Assembly (NCBI GenBank): GCA_963969595.1
Contig: OZ018417.1
Coordinates: 16,370,501 to 16,434,500, forward strand
DNA: 64,000 nt
Source: Neckera pumila
Lineage: Eukaryota; Streptophyta; Bryopsida; Hypnales; Neckeraceae
Reading direction: 5' to 3'
The first letter of the stretch is position 1; every line of letters begins with the position of its first letter. A model generated the notes under the pieces. That model made no database searches. It saw only the letters and a list, made by a program, of their open reading frames with translations, and was not told where the DNA came from. Of this stretch, positions 34,747 through 46,578 are shown in pieces. Position numbers and translations under genes: made by a program.

Positions 34747-37700
34747 ATGGGAAGTGCCAGAGCAGTCACAAGAAGAAGTGGGATCATACGTCCTGGTCCT
34801 GACAAAAGGGATTGTAGGGAGAGGGAGCAAGAATGGCAACAAGATTGTAGAAATAGAAAAAGGACTATGGCAGCGTTGCAGAAACGGGTTGTTGAGGAAG
34901 AGATCAGGGAGAGGCAAAACTCCTTTGCAACTGGGGCAAGATTGAATCAAAGACATGTTTGTCGAATGCACAAGTCATCATTGATGTTGTGTCTTCCACT
35001 TTAAGTAAATCTAGAGACTTAGTGCACCAAGAAGCCGTTTTGCAGGCAGTGTGGTCAAATGGACTTGCAACCATTGTTTTGCCAAAATCTTGAAGGCTTG
35101 TAACTCAGCTTCAGGCTCAGAAGGAAATTATAGCCGGTTTGATGCAGTCACTGTCGGAGGTAAAGAATGCAAGATGTAGGGCCGACCTTGTGACAAAGCA
35201 TGTGATCTTAACAGCAACAGACAGCGCAGGCGCTTCCACATCGAAGAGACAGAAGGCGCGTTTGTTGGGAGTTCACCCTCGCAACGTACGATCGGCAACG
35301 CAATGGCGGAGTTCAATGGAGAGTGCATAGCAGATTGTGTGGGCACTCTCAGTGAGAAAAATGAGAAGAGATGCCACCAGCAACTTTGTGAAGGCAGCAA
35401 TGATCACCTGGTGGATTGCTGAAACTCGAGCAAGTCCAAATCGCAAAGAAGTTGTGAAGCATTGGATTGCCCCCGGTGTTTGAGAGAGACACCACTGCCA
35501 GTACTTGCTTGAATCAGGGGTATGTTTTTCAAAGTGCACGGAACCCTATTTGTTTGTCATTGTGTTGAACTTTGTAGACTTGTAATGTCAGGAGAAATTT
35601 TGGGTGTATAGGTACAGTTGCTTGGAAGTATCAAGGAGTTAGAGATGGCTTAGGGTTTATACGGAATCATACAAAAATGGTTGGAGGAACTTGGGGGCTA
35701 TAGTTAGGGTCAAGGAGAAAGAACAGGGAGTTAGATCTATTATAGAGTTCAGACAGAATTATAAGGAGAATGTCATGGCACTGTAATGGAGTCCTCTTGA
35801 TTTCTAAAGTTATTTGGTAGCACATATGTATCTAAGGGGTGAAGCATGAACTCATATGTATTTTCAGGGTCCGTTATGAAGTCAGATGCAGGATTGGATA
35901 GGGGAAGTGAAAGTGATGGAGTTTGTCCACAATCATAGAGGGTATTACAATCTTGCAGGCACAACAATGGAATCTTGTTGGTTTAGGAAGTCATAGTGTA
36001 TTATGAATGTATTGTAGGTATAGTAGTGAACTTGTATGCTGTTTAGGTTGGTTCATGTTGACTTAAGGTGCATGCCATGGTCTTCATATACTTTACAAAC
36101 AAAATTTCAACTTCAGTCTAGAGAATTTTTTTGAAACCGTAGTGGCTAAGGGTACGTGCTAGAACTGGCTAAGTACTTGCATGGGCTATAATAACTTAGC
36201 GAGATGTCGGGATGCAGTATGAGTGACTATGATTGGGTGGGTTTAGGGTTTAGGTAGTCAAAGTTCATTAACCATAGTGTGTGCTGTCTGTCTGGTAGAT
36301 GGAGTTCTATTTACAATTCCAAGAAGCGAATCCAAGGGTAATCATAGGCAAGCACATGTTTGATTCCTTTCAACCTTGGTTTGTCAAGAAACTAAAAGAA
36401 CAAAATGTTTGTTGTTGTATATATCACGTGGAGATGGAAGAGTTGAGGGTGGCTTTTAATTATGTGAGAATGAAGATTGGGTTGCATCCTTTGGAGGGTT
36501 GTTTCTGAGATTTTGAGGACGTCTGCCAATTTACAGCTGAGGGGCACTGCTGTGCTAGTGTGTGCACCTTTTCTGGAGTGACAGCCATACTTGAGGCCAT
36601 ACTGTGCCCTAAAAATGATGACAGCGAGTGGCATGCAAGGGAATGTGTTTTTGGAGAGTGTGTTAATTGTGGTGTAGATTTTTTATCCATTTGCCCAATG
36701 GAAGAGGAGGGATCAAACGTTGAACTTGTGAAGTGGAGGCATTTCTCGCTTGAGACTATCATCACTAAGAAAGGACTAGAGAGAAAGAAGTTGCAATTGG
36801 TTTTGCAAGGAAACAACCTCGGATGAGCTAGTAAGCTACTTGAAACCAAAGCTGCAAGCATTTGCACGACACACTTTTGTGGCAAAATGGAAAGATGTCC
36901 AGTTCAAGACATGCCTTGCCAATTTCCCAGATGATACCATGATTTCTATCATAGATTTTGCTAAAAACTATTCCTTTGAGGTCCATAATGAAGTTCAATC
37001 CATGCATTGGCATAGTTATCAAGTGAGTATTCTTGTGCAAATCTCTTGGATCAAAAATCCACACCCTAATCTTGAGGACAAGAGTACTTGGAATATCATA
37101 TAGTATTACTTCTACATCAGTGATGATAAAAAACATGACAGCTATTCTGTACAGCACTATCTACAAATGCATTGGGACTTAGTTTTGGAGGGAGACTTCA
37201 CTCCAAAAAATCATTGGATATGGAGTGACGGATGTGCTGGGCAATTCAATAGCCAAATTCCATGGTACTTTGTCAGTGGATATCCAGAGATTACTAATGG
37301 CTGCAATTGTGTTTGGTCGTTCTTTGGGTCTGGTCATGGAAAAGGACCTCATAATGGCGTAGGGGCTGTATTGAAGTGGTACTTGCACAATGCTCAACTT
37401 GATGTACACGGCCCTAAACTAGAGGATGCCAAGACTGTAGTGCGGTTCTTGCGGGAGAAGTTGAGCGTGAGGCCCAAATCTTGCTACTCAGGTGAGAGAA
37501 CACTGGTACAAGGAATGTTTTGGCATGTCCTAGAAGAGGATGTTGACAAAGAGACCGAGTACGACTGTGAACCCATTAAGGGATGCCGAGATGTGCATCA
37601 AATTTGGTCTGTAGGTAAGTTGGATGTGCACAAGCTCCTGAAAAGAAGTTTGGCATGCTTTTGCCCTGCTTGTATTGAGTCAAATTGGGAGGCTTGTGAA

Positions 37701-38193
37701 AAGTTGGCCTGGACTGGGTCATAGGAAGTGGAGGTTCTAGCCTGGCTATATTTGAGGGGTTATTAGTGTTGAATTTGACGAGGAAAATTGGAACGAGTTT
37801 GATGTCAATGGTGCATATTTTGGATCCTTACTTGAATTAGGGGACAATTTTGTTGTTTCGGCTGCTTCTGATAACGAGGAAAAAGTTAATTTTCATGTGC
37901 TTGTTTGTACTAGAAAGATATTTATCTGTACTAAGCCATTTGAATGCAAGTGGGGCGAGTCCTTTGCCGTTGGTGACAAGGTAATTCAAGGAAGGTACTA
38001 TCAAAGGTATAGATCTGGGGCTCAGTCCTATGTTTTTTTGAGAAAATTGCATTTGGCTCATCACAATGTTGAGAACATTAGAGCTATAAAGTTCCCCATG
38101 CTTCAATGTAACCACTGTGTTTCTAGGAATGATGTTGTTTACAAGTTGCCTCTCATAGTTGAGCAAGCACTTGACAAATATGCACAGTTTTGA
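34747..38193 (+). pseudogene. decayed transposase-like gene with C-rich box and HGKGP motif
   Basis: Conserved blocks lie in order on the plus strand. They are a charged N-terminal frame (34747-35004), a block with SPNRKEVVKHWI (about 35340-35519), a block with CCCIYHVEM (36299-36508), CVFGECVNCG (about 36640-36680), DFAKNYSFEVHNEVQSMHW (about 36950-37020), YISDDKKHDSY then SDGCAGQF and GSGHGKGPHNGVG (37100-37370), and a C-terminal block with WGESFAVGD and GRYYQRY (to 38193). I recognise the block order from transposon-like hypothetical proteins in several eukaryotes but cannot name the superfamily. The SDG and D-rich blocks could be part of a DDE core (inference). Breaks: in-frame TGA near 36506, a frame change near 36800, TAG near 37101, and others in the first third. 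The 35520-36298 gap has GTATGT and GGTAG borders and could be an intron. Confidence 0.6.
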
Positions 38194-39360
38194 ATAGAAT
38201 TCAGCATTGTGGTTTGGGGCTTACTGATACTGTGAGTTGACAGCTCTTTGCCCATCAGGTTACATCAATTCTGTTTTGTTGGATTTTTTATTGGATTCTT
38301 GGATTCCAGCATTCATTGCAAGGGATTCTCAAATAAGAATGATTACTTGAGAAGGATTATGAAGAAGGATTTATAAATTAGCATGATTAGCAAAGTAATG
38401 ATAATGTCGGAATGTAATTATGTGCCATCAATCGCAGCCAAGCTGGCTCTTGAGTGCTCATTACAATACAAAGGCACAGTCTTGCCAAGCGCCCTGGACT
38501 GGAGCATGGCTGCCATTGTTTTACCCCGAGGCTTGCACATGAATCGCATTAGTGCTCCAGTTCTTTGTCAATTGTGTTTGGAGATGCTGCGGCTGGTTTC
38601 ACTATTTGAATGAGGTGGGCGGGGTAGACCACTGTGCATTCATCGTCCAGGCTGCAGCTCGGGAAGTGGTGGGTGGGGCGCGCCATTGCGGATCTAATTG
38701 TGGCACGTTCTGGAGTTTGAAGAGAGGAGGCGTTGGATTGCCTGGGAAGGAGCAGGCGCCGGATTGCAAGGCAGGTGCACATGAGAGCTAATTGGCTGGC
38801 GGCGGGTGCTTCCAAATTGATGAAAAAGAATTGCGGATCCTGCACTAACACGACAATGGTAGGTTTCTCTGTTTCCTTGCGCCTGCTTTGCTGAGTGCTT
38901 CCATGAGCGCGTGCTTATTGTAGACTTCTAGAATGGGCTGGTTGCATGCAAGATGGATAATTCTACGGTGGATTTTAGGCGGGTGTTCTTTGGTGGGTTT
39001 TGGGAGGGAGAAGTTGAACTTGAGCTGGTTTTTGGGCTACTATTTGGGTGTTAAGGTTGGGCGGGATTTAGGATTTTGGGCGGGGTGTTTTCGGGCACAG
39101 GCTCACTGCAGGTCGCATGGCCGTCAATTGCCTTTGAACTTGCTGGGTGGACGAATGGTTTAGAGGTTGGGATAATGTATTGGGTTGGGGTATGATCAAA
39201 TGGGTCCGGTGGGCAGTTCTACTTGATGCAAATGCTTTTAGCTGGTTCATATTTGTGTTTTGGGTTGCCGTGCTCTTCCCATCTCACCGCTCCGTTTTGA
39301 TATTAGGGTGCAGTGAACAATGAATTGGTTCACCAGAATGAAGCTTCGGTAGAAGTCTAG
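38194..39360. other. spacer, no gene recognised
   Basis: Balanced base composition, several short open frames, no motif. It may be 3' flank of the transposase-like gene and 5' flank of the next open frame. Confidence 0.4.
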
Positions 39361-39858
39361 GAGTCCATACTTGTTGGAGTGCTAGACACTGTTTTTGTTT
39401 CCAACATTTGGCCCCGCATTGCCTTAAACCTATGGGATTTATATCCCAGCACTCCACTGAGGGATGCCAGATTACTTGTGGGCAGCATGTTGGCAATGAG
39501 GCGTGTGAACCACAAATGGAGGATTGTAGCTAATGCTTGTTTAGAGGGTGCAGCTCTCCGTGCTTGCATGATTTATGCTCTTCAATTTTGCCGTGCCAAT
39601 TGCATGCACTACTTGCAACTGCACATGCACAACATGATCTCTATTCTTGGGCACTCCATAGTGCTCACGGTGGAGCACAACCAGGCCCTACTTGGCAACA
39701 TTGGCAGCCTCTCAAACCGCCAATTATATGACTTGGTGCGGCTGCTCAAACAAGTCAGGCGTGACATCCGATATTTCAGAGGTTTTGGCCTCACAGCTCC
39801 TAGCTTTGGGTTCTATGCGGCTCTACGAATGGCAGCTAGTTCTTTGGAGCTTATATAG
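39361..39858 (+). CDS. hypothetical protein or exon with a possible F-box-like start
   Basis: The frame is open for about 160 codons and ends at TAG 39856-39858. It lacks an upstream ATG but could start at the acceptor TCTAG before 39361. The segment IWPRIALNLWDL...AMRRVNHKWR looks loosely like an F-box (hydrophobic positions, then a basic W), and the rest is helix-rich with several Arg residues. I do not recognise a family. It could be a fragment of a larger gene or of a transposon. Confidence 0.3.
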   Translation, partial: ESILVGVLDTVFVSNIWPRIALNLWDLYPSTPLRDARLLVGSMLAMRRVNHKWRIVANACLEGAALRACMIYALQFCRANCMHYLQLHMHNMISILGHSIVLTVEHNQALLGNIGSLSNRQLYDLVRLLKQVRRDIRYFRGFGLTAPSFGFYAALRMAASSLELI

Positions 39859-40657
39859 TTCTAGTGATTGTGGATTTGCTCCATTTTGTACAAGGCAGCC
39901 TAAGGTACAAAGGTAGTATAGGCAAAATAGGTAGAATATGGTACATAGGTTGAAATGGGTACAATAGGCACAATAGGGCCAATCTTTGGAAGGCAGAATG
40001 TAGACTACTATGAGAATGTAGACTATTGTGTATAGGTTGTCTAAAAACTTTGAGGTAGAACTTTCTAGACTTTGACATGATGCACTGAATTTTGGAAAGC
40101 AAATTTTGAATCATCCTAAACCAGTGCACCATTTTGGACATAGCACAGTTCTCTTGGAAGTCAAAACTTTCAACAGATTATGCTTCCAATATTTTTATTA
40201 AAATAATTTTGCAGAAGCCAGCCTTGCAGTATTTCTAGTCAGCTAATTGAATTATGTAGTGGAGCTTCTTAGAAGCAACAGCTGTTCCCTGGAGGTAACT
40301 TAAAAAAATATATCCCACACGTTTGAAGGCATATCTGAAATTCGGGGGTGGGAATCTATGGCCGGCAATGAAGGTGCAGATTTTGAAAGGCTTGCAATTA
40401 ATTTGCTTCTGCATAGAGTTTTGAACTAGCCTTAAATGCTTAGTGGCGGCTCAGTTTAAAATTGCCATGATATAGCTAGCAATTCTCCTTAAAGGCAGGT
40501 GCTGAGATTTAGGGTCTACCATGATACAGCTAGCAATCTTCCTTGAAGGCAAATGCTGTGCATTTTTTTTCAGTATTCAAGGCATTATGTGGAGGCCCTC
40601 AAGCGTGGTTTATTCTGAACTGTGAAAGCTGAATTCTGGAATTTGTATGCAAATTGG
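39859..40657. repeat. spacer with a two-copy 54-bp direct repeat
   Basis: CCATGATANAGCTAGCAAT followed by CCTTNAAGGCA occurs near 40465 and 40519. Nothing else in this stretch is recognisable. Short repeated words (GGCACAATAG, TAGACTACTATG-like) suggest low complexity near 39.9-40.0 kb. Confidence 0.5.
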
Positions 40658-40745
40658 ATTACAAATCCCTTTGTAAGTTGTATTACAAATCCCTTTGTAA
40701 GTCGAATTACAAATCCTTTTGTAAGTCAAATTACAAATCCCTATT
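40658..40745. repeat. 24-bp tandem repeat, each unit a small palindrome
   Basis: Units start at 40658, 40682, 40706 and 40730. Each contains TTACAAA-TCCC-TTTGTAA or a close variant, so every copy could fold as a 7-bp hairpin with a 4-base loop. The fourth copy is incomplete. Confidence 0.85.
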
Positions 40746-41028
40746 AGATTTTGTATTCCAACAATAGCAGGCGCAAGATTCAAATTGATAAAATGATGTG
40801 CACATTAGTATTTAAAGTTTATTAGTCTAGTACCATAATCCAAAATCAAACTAAGTCTAGTTTGTTCCAATCTTTTCTTATTTTCATAGCCCTTTTAATC
40901 ATAAAATCATTTTAGAGATTTATTCTACCTTGAAATAATGGTAACATCATTTTAACAAGAAAACCCTTACAAGGGATAAGAAATATTAGGTCCAAATACT
41001 TCTAATTTGACTTTTGTAGTTCATAGTC

Positions 41029-41480
41029 CTGTACTTCCCTGGAACTCATTTTCATTTAGAAAATGAAATTGAGTGTTAAGAATGAAAAAGAGGGGGACTA
41101 CTTGTATTATATTTTTTTTTTCACCAACTCTGTATTTCTCTGGAACTCATTTTCATTTAGAAAATGAAATTGAGTGTTGTAGAATGAAAAAGAGGGGAAC
41201 CACTTGTATTATTTTTTTTTTTCACCAACTCTGTATTTCCCTGGAACTCATTTTCATTTAGAAAATGAAATTGAGTATTGTAGAATGAAAAAGAAGGGGA
41301 CCACTTGTATTATATTTGTTTTTTCACCAACTCTGTATTTCTCTGGAACTCATTTTCATTTAGAAAATGAAATTGAGTATTGTAGAATGAAAAAGAGGGG
41401 GACCACTTGTATTATATATTTTTTTTCACCAACTCTGTATTTCCCTAGAACTCATTTTTATTTAGAAAATGAAATTGAGT
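41029..41480. repeat. five-copy tandem repeat, 101-102 bp
   Basis: GGAACTCATTTTCATTTAG recurs at 41041, 41142, 41243, 41345 and, with one change, 41447. Each unit has the inverted pair CATTTTC-ATTTA-GAAAATG and a T-run followed by CACCAACTCTGTATTT. Differences are few, so the array is recent. Open frames through it are a product of the repeat. Confidence 0.9.
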
Positions 41481-41526
41481 GTAAGAAAATTAATTGGAGG
41501 TATATGTGTCTATTTTTATTTTTTTG

Positions 41527-41775
41527 GCGGTTTGGATAATGATCATTTTGGTTTAGAAAATCAAAATGATTGGAAGAAATTTATTTGGGGTATATATATA
41601 TATATATTTATTTTATTTTTTCAGTTTGGATAGCAATCATTTTGGTTTAGAAAATCAAAATGATTAGTAGAAATTTATTTGGGGGTATATATACACTTTT
41701 TATTTTTATTTTTCAGTTTGGATAACAATCATTTTGATTTAGAAAATCAAAATGATTGGAAGAAATTTACTTGGG
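41527..41775. repeat. three-copy tandem repeat, 92-94 bp, related to the preceding array
   Basis: TTTGGATA followed by ATCATTTTGGTTTAGAAAATCAAAATGAT recurs at 41531, 41625 and 41717, each with inverted halves ATCATTTTG/CAAAATGAT. A (TA)n tract lies at about 41590-41610. The core TTTAGAAAAT is shared with the 101-bp array, so the two arrays probably have one origin. Confidence 0.9.
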
Positions 41776-42900
41776 GGATGTCTTGTTTCGTTCCTCAACC
41801 ATCATTGTTTTCTAAATCAATATCACTAAACTGTACAACAAGACAAGAAGCCTGAATTCACTGGTATGCATTAAATAGTGTTCCTAAATATAAATACTCT
41901 ACATTTTTTGTCCACTTGTTTCAAAAAAATAATAATGTTGGTATTGTAGAATTTTCAAGGTTTTCAAGGTTACAGTGTACAACTTACAACTTTCACAATT
42001 TAGGGTGTGGTTTTACAGATTAAGGTATTTTTAGAGTTAGGGTTTATGATTTCAAGGTTAGGGTTTGTAGAGTTTAGGGCGTAGGGCTTTGTTGGTTTGC
42101 TTCCTTCTTCTAGATGTACTCTGTTAATTCTTACAGATATAATTACTGAGGGTACCCTCAGTTGACAGTCTCTGAAGTCCACCCTGCCCTTTCCGATTTC
42201 ACCAAAGTGGTTCAATTTAATGCTTGCATTTTTGGGGAGGACTCTCAAGGTACCATTGCACTTCAAAGTGCCAAACATGCAGCTAAGTTTCCAAAATACA
42301 GTCCATACCCCTCACTGTCAAGAATGCCTTTGTCATCCTGAGCCTCACGTAATACTCGGAAAAATGGCACCCTCAACCTCGAAGCTTTGGCAGAATACTC
42401 ACGGTACCAAATATTGGCACCCTACAGTCCCAAAGACATGCACAATATTTGGAATATAAGAATATTGAGAATACCAGCAAGCACTCATTGCTAAGCACTC
42501 ATTGCTAAGCACACAGAAAAGCCTCAAATGAACAGAAGCCTAATGTTCTCTACCCTCGTACAATCCTCACACTGCCAACACAGTATCCACACAATTTTGA
42601 ACAAGTTCCAATTATCATCCACAATGAAGTTGCAATATTAGTGGGGTGTTACAAATATGAATTCTAGAAAGTTGCTCCCTGCAATTCCGCCAAGTGGCAG
42701 TGAACTTGGAATTCAAAATCCCTGAATTTCAGGCCTTTCTACAACTACAATACCTCCAGAGCTATGGAAGATCATAGGAGTCTCCTAAAATAATGTACAA
42801 TCCCTGAATAAACTAAAAGAAAAAAAAAAAAACTTTCCTATACATTGCACATCTACTTAGGTGTGGCACCCTTTCCGGCTCTAGTCACCCTAGAGAGGCT
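41776..42900. other. spacer, no gene recognised
   Basis: Scattered TTAGGG words at 42.0-42.1 kb are not tandem. No conserved protein was seen on either strand. Confidence 0.4.
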
Positions 42901-42903
42901 CAC

Positions 42904-43656
42904 TCATTCGGCAACAGGCTTCTTGCCACCTCTTCCAGCACGCCCTTTCTTTCCTGCAATTTTTGTGGATGCAGGGCTTCTATTGTCACCTTTGCCTTCA
43001 CTGTGCTGCTCACCCTCCTCAAATCCTTCCGCCCTTGGGTTGTCGCTCCCTGAGCCCTTTTCATTGCTGCCATCCTCAAATTCGTCCATCTTTTTAAAGT
43101 CTTGTGGGTTAACTTCTATCTCCTCCCTAGGCTACGTTTTCTAACCATCCCGCCTGCGTTTTGGCGAAGGCCTCTCCACCCTAGTTTCTGTGACCATGCC
43201 TCTTCTATGCTTTGGAGAGCGAGATCCCTTTGGAGCTCCCCCGTCAGTGCTCTTCCCCTTGCTACGTTGATTGCTGCCTCTCACAGTCACAATCACGGCC
43301 TCTGTCCCCAATCCCTCTACTGATGTCTTGGCATTGCCAAAATTCTTCTTCAAATTCTCTACAGATCTAGGTGTGAAAGCCTGCTCTTCCATGCTTTCAG
43401 GATCTGCCTCGTCTTCAAGGAGTTTCTTGCGCTTGGGAGAATTGTGTCTTCCTACGTCCATGCCATTGTCTTTCCTTGGTTCTTGCCCTTGCTTGTTGGT
43501 ATGAGTCAATATATGAAGCCTGGGGTCCATTGTCAGTTCTAATTGCCGTGAAAAATCTTGGAAGCTTCCGACTGAAGGACTCTGTGCGTGAGAATGTGTT
43601 GGCTGGTAGTCGTTTGTTGATAATGACCTAGAATTTCGACCTAAATTTACATTCAA
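42904..43656 (-). CDS. hypothetical basic, disordered protein or exons
   Basis: A 171-residue minus-strand frame (43656-43141) starts with ATG and is rich in Ser, Lys and Arg, with SPKRKK, SPKHRR and SPKRRR clusters that look like nuclear localisation signals. A second frame (43089-42904) is acidic, then basic (KKGRAGRGGKK). They may be exons of one gene or of the open frames further right on the same strand. I recognise no domain; nuclear location is an inference from composition. Confidence 0.35.
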
Positions 43657-43698
43657 CGAAAAAATAACTCAAGTTAGCATTAATGAACTACTCATATG

Positions 43699-43817
43699 AA
43701 ATACACACGCACTTGTATGAACATAGTGAACTGCAATGAAACACACACGTACTTGTATCAATATGGTGAATTGCAATGAAACACACACGCACTTATATCA
43801 ACATGTTGAACTGCAAA
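43699..43817. repeat. three-copy ~40-bp tandem repeat
   Basis: ACACACGCACTTGTAT...GTGAACTGCAATGAA is repeated with few changes starting near 43703, 43743 and 43783. Confidence 0.75.
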
Positions 43818-44189
43818 TATTTCTTAATACAGAACATGAACTCCCACAGACACATGTACAAACTCATTTGATATCCCTTGACTTTCTCAAAACCTATATG
43901 AACAAATCTGCACGTCCACCAATGCACAATGAATTCAAGGAACTCGAAGTAAGGTATAGTGAAGAATCGTAACTGCTTCAGAACTACAATGTATTCATAT
44001 GAATTCATTATAAATGATAATGACAAAATATAAACATCTGTATTGCATAGTGACTCTACTATAGTACCCACCAACATACATGACCTTCTCGTCAATTAAC
44101 TTGGACTTATGACCATCTTTGTGAACCTTCATTGACAATGGTTTTGGATCTATGCACCTCTAAGACACGTTTGGCCATTAGACACATCA

Positions 44190-44520
44190 AAACCCCTAAA
44201 TACTACCTACAGATCCAGAAATACTCCAAATGCACACACCAAAACCCTAAATACTACCTACAGCTCGAAAAATACTCCAAATTCAGCATAGACATTTATT
44301 CCATACCCTAAGTTGATCCGTATGACCATTGCATACACTAAGTACCCTAAATACTACCTACAACTCACCCTGAACTCCTAAATCTTCACAGACATTCATT
44401 GCATACCCTAAGCTCACCCGTATGACCACTGCACACACTACGTCCCCCAAATATTTCCTACAGAGTCCGGAACAATGAAACATCTCCAAAGCCGTTCATT
44501 GCATAGACTAAGCCCTGCCA
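44190..44520. repeat. imperfect repeats around ACCCTAAATACTACCTACA
   Basis: The core recurs near 44191, 44245 and 44345, with a weaker copy near 44453. CATTCATTGCATACCCTAAG-like segments lie between. Spacing varies between 54 and 110 bp, so this is a degenerate array. Confidence 0.6.
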
Positions 44521-45133
44521 AACAATTCTCGCATCCTAAGACCCTAAACCCTAGAATTCAAGAGCCCAGCTAAAAAATTGTATAGGTCATTGCAATTGCA
44601 GAATCTTACCTTCGCAAAGTGCGCCCACATTCACGGACTTGCATAGGTCCTAGGACTCCACTGGAGGTTTGTTCTTTTCTCCTTGAGGTTTTGAGTCCCG
44701 GCCATAACCAACCAATTTTCATGGGGCTCTGCATAGCAACCCTCAACCAGGCACTCTGGATCTCTTGAGAAATGAATATACGCACACCATGTGTGGTAAG
44801 CATAGCGGCATGACGAGAGCCTACAGTCCTACACATGGTCGAATCCTTGCGTGCAAAACGGACAAGCACCAAGTTCTATCCCTACAATTGATACATCAAT
44901 CAACTCAGTATAACCATAAAAAAAGGGAGAGGGGATGGGTGAAGGGTTGGGCGTTGATAGCTGGTCTTCATTCCCTTCAGTTGCTCACTCAAAGCAACTC
45001 TGTGCAACTTCCACAGCATCTATTTCTTCATTGCTGTGGTCCACAAAAACTCTACCTCCTGGCTTTGCAAAGCAGACCACTCCTCATCCATACTCCCTGG
45101 TCCAAACAAATCCTACAATTGCTCACTAAACCC

Positions 45134-46578
45134 TCATTGGGACTCTACCTTCTTAACCATACCTGCAAGCTCTGTAGACGCAGCATTGATCTGGACTTCA
45201 CAGCTTGGCTCAGCACTCTTCAGTGCCGCCAATTTTTCCACACACCTCCTACGTTCTTCCTGCAATGCAACTAGCTTGGACAAAGAATTCTTCAGAAGTA
45301 TTTCCCCATATTGCACTTGCAAAGATATCCTCACCAGCTCCATCCTTGCAGCATCCTTTTTGTACACAAGCAAGAAACAAGCGCATCCAATGAGGGAGCT
45401 TCTCTTTCCAAAATGGACAAATACTCCTCCCACTTCCCAATTGCCATACCTCTCATGTCTACAGCAGACTCCAACTCAATGCCACTAGGGTATTGGAATT
45501 TTGAAGAGGCCAGCCTTCTCTGACCTACACTAGCGGCAATGGTGCCCTCTTTGTCTTGGTCATCGCCGCTCACCTCCAGCACATTCTTGTTGCCAATTTT
45601 GATGGCGTCCTTCTCTTGGTTTATCCTCCGCAGTTGATCGCGGCAAGTCCACTTTGCATGGACACACCAGTTGACGGATTTCTTGCCTTTCTTCTTCTTG
45701 TATGCGAGGCTCTTTACTTTGACAAGGTTGATCAATCTTGTATTTGGCACATGAGTGCGCTGATGAGTGACCATCCACAACGTTTCCACCCTTTTCACAA
45801 AGTCAATATCCTCTGAGTACGAGTAACTGTAGCCATTGCTGCCCACCCTTTGCCCAAACAACACATCTACTTCCAATTTGTCTAAGTGTACTCCAAATTT
45901 CAAGCGCTTTGGTGCTATCCCCTGGTTAGACAAACCATAAGCTTTCTCAAACGTTGATTGTGCGATTGCATCTGATATGTTCCAACAAAGAGAAGGTTGC
46001 CCCGCATACAATGGTTCAACCCACAAGAGAGAGCCAGCACCTTCTAGCTTCACCTTCTTCCTCTTGTCTAACCCAAGCTTGCCACTCCCTAATTCTAAAC
46101 CTTCCATAATACTCATTGTATAAAGCATGTACTTGAGTATAAGCACGGAGATTGCTACAGTACTTAAGACATAAGCAAAACATGTAGCAACAAATGTTGA
46201 ACTTGGTATCCCGAAGGCCTTCAGCATGACGTTGAAATGGCCACGACCTTGGAGGTGCCAGGCCAAAACAAGCTCAATAGTGAACCTCCAATATCAGCCG
46301 TCCAAATCAAGAAGGAACCTATGGACGTCCCAGATCCGGCGCGCCTGGCCGTTAATCAACCTTGCGGCAGCGTAATTTCTGCAGTTAAAGGCCTTGCATC
46401 GCACCAACCGGAGCTCCTGCACACACGCTCTAGCATTTAGGGCTGCCCAGCTCCCCAATTTATCATCCCTATCCGATATAGACATAGGAACAATGTTGAA
46501 CTCTTGAATTGTCGTCCGTGAGCCACTCAACCATGCATTCATCCATCTACAGGGCATTACAATTTTCTGACAATTCAA
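45134..46578 (-). pseudogene. hypothetical minus-strand gene with one nonsense codon and one frame change
   Basis: Frames 46578-46294 and 46266-45331 are in the same register and separated only by a TGA near 46294; together they give about 415 codons. Near 45360 the sensible frame moves to 45433-45134, which reads as a charged probable coiled coil (VALQEERRRCVEKLAAL). The long frame has a hydrophobic segment near its start (VLSTVAISVLILKYML), then a basic stretch (KKKKGKKSVNWCVHAKWTCR) and an acidic one (EVSGDDQDKEG). I recognise no family. The small frame at 44872-44606 on the same strand may belong to it. It could be a host gene that has decayed or a transposon ORF. Confidence 0.4.

Noticed and set aside
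41073..41539. Open frames repeating FFSPTLYFSGTHFHLENEI
   Set aside because: They are by-products of the 101-bp tandem repeat and shift frame with copy-length changes.
46237..46440. Plus-strand ATG frame with a SUMO-like IKKEP motif
   Set aside because: It overlaps the longer minus-strand frame and has no homology that I recognise; the motif is too short to support a gene.
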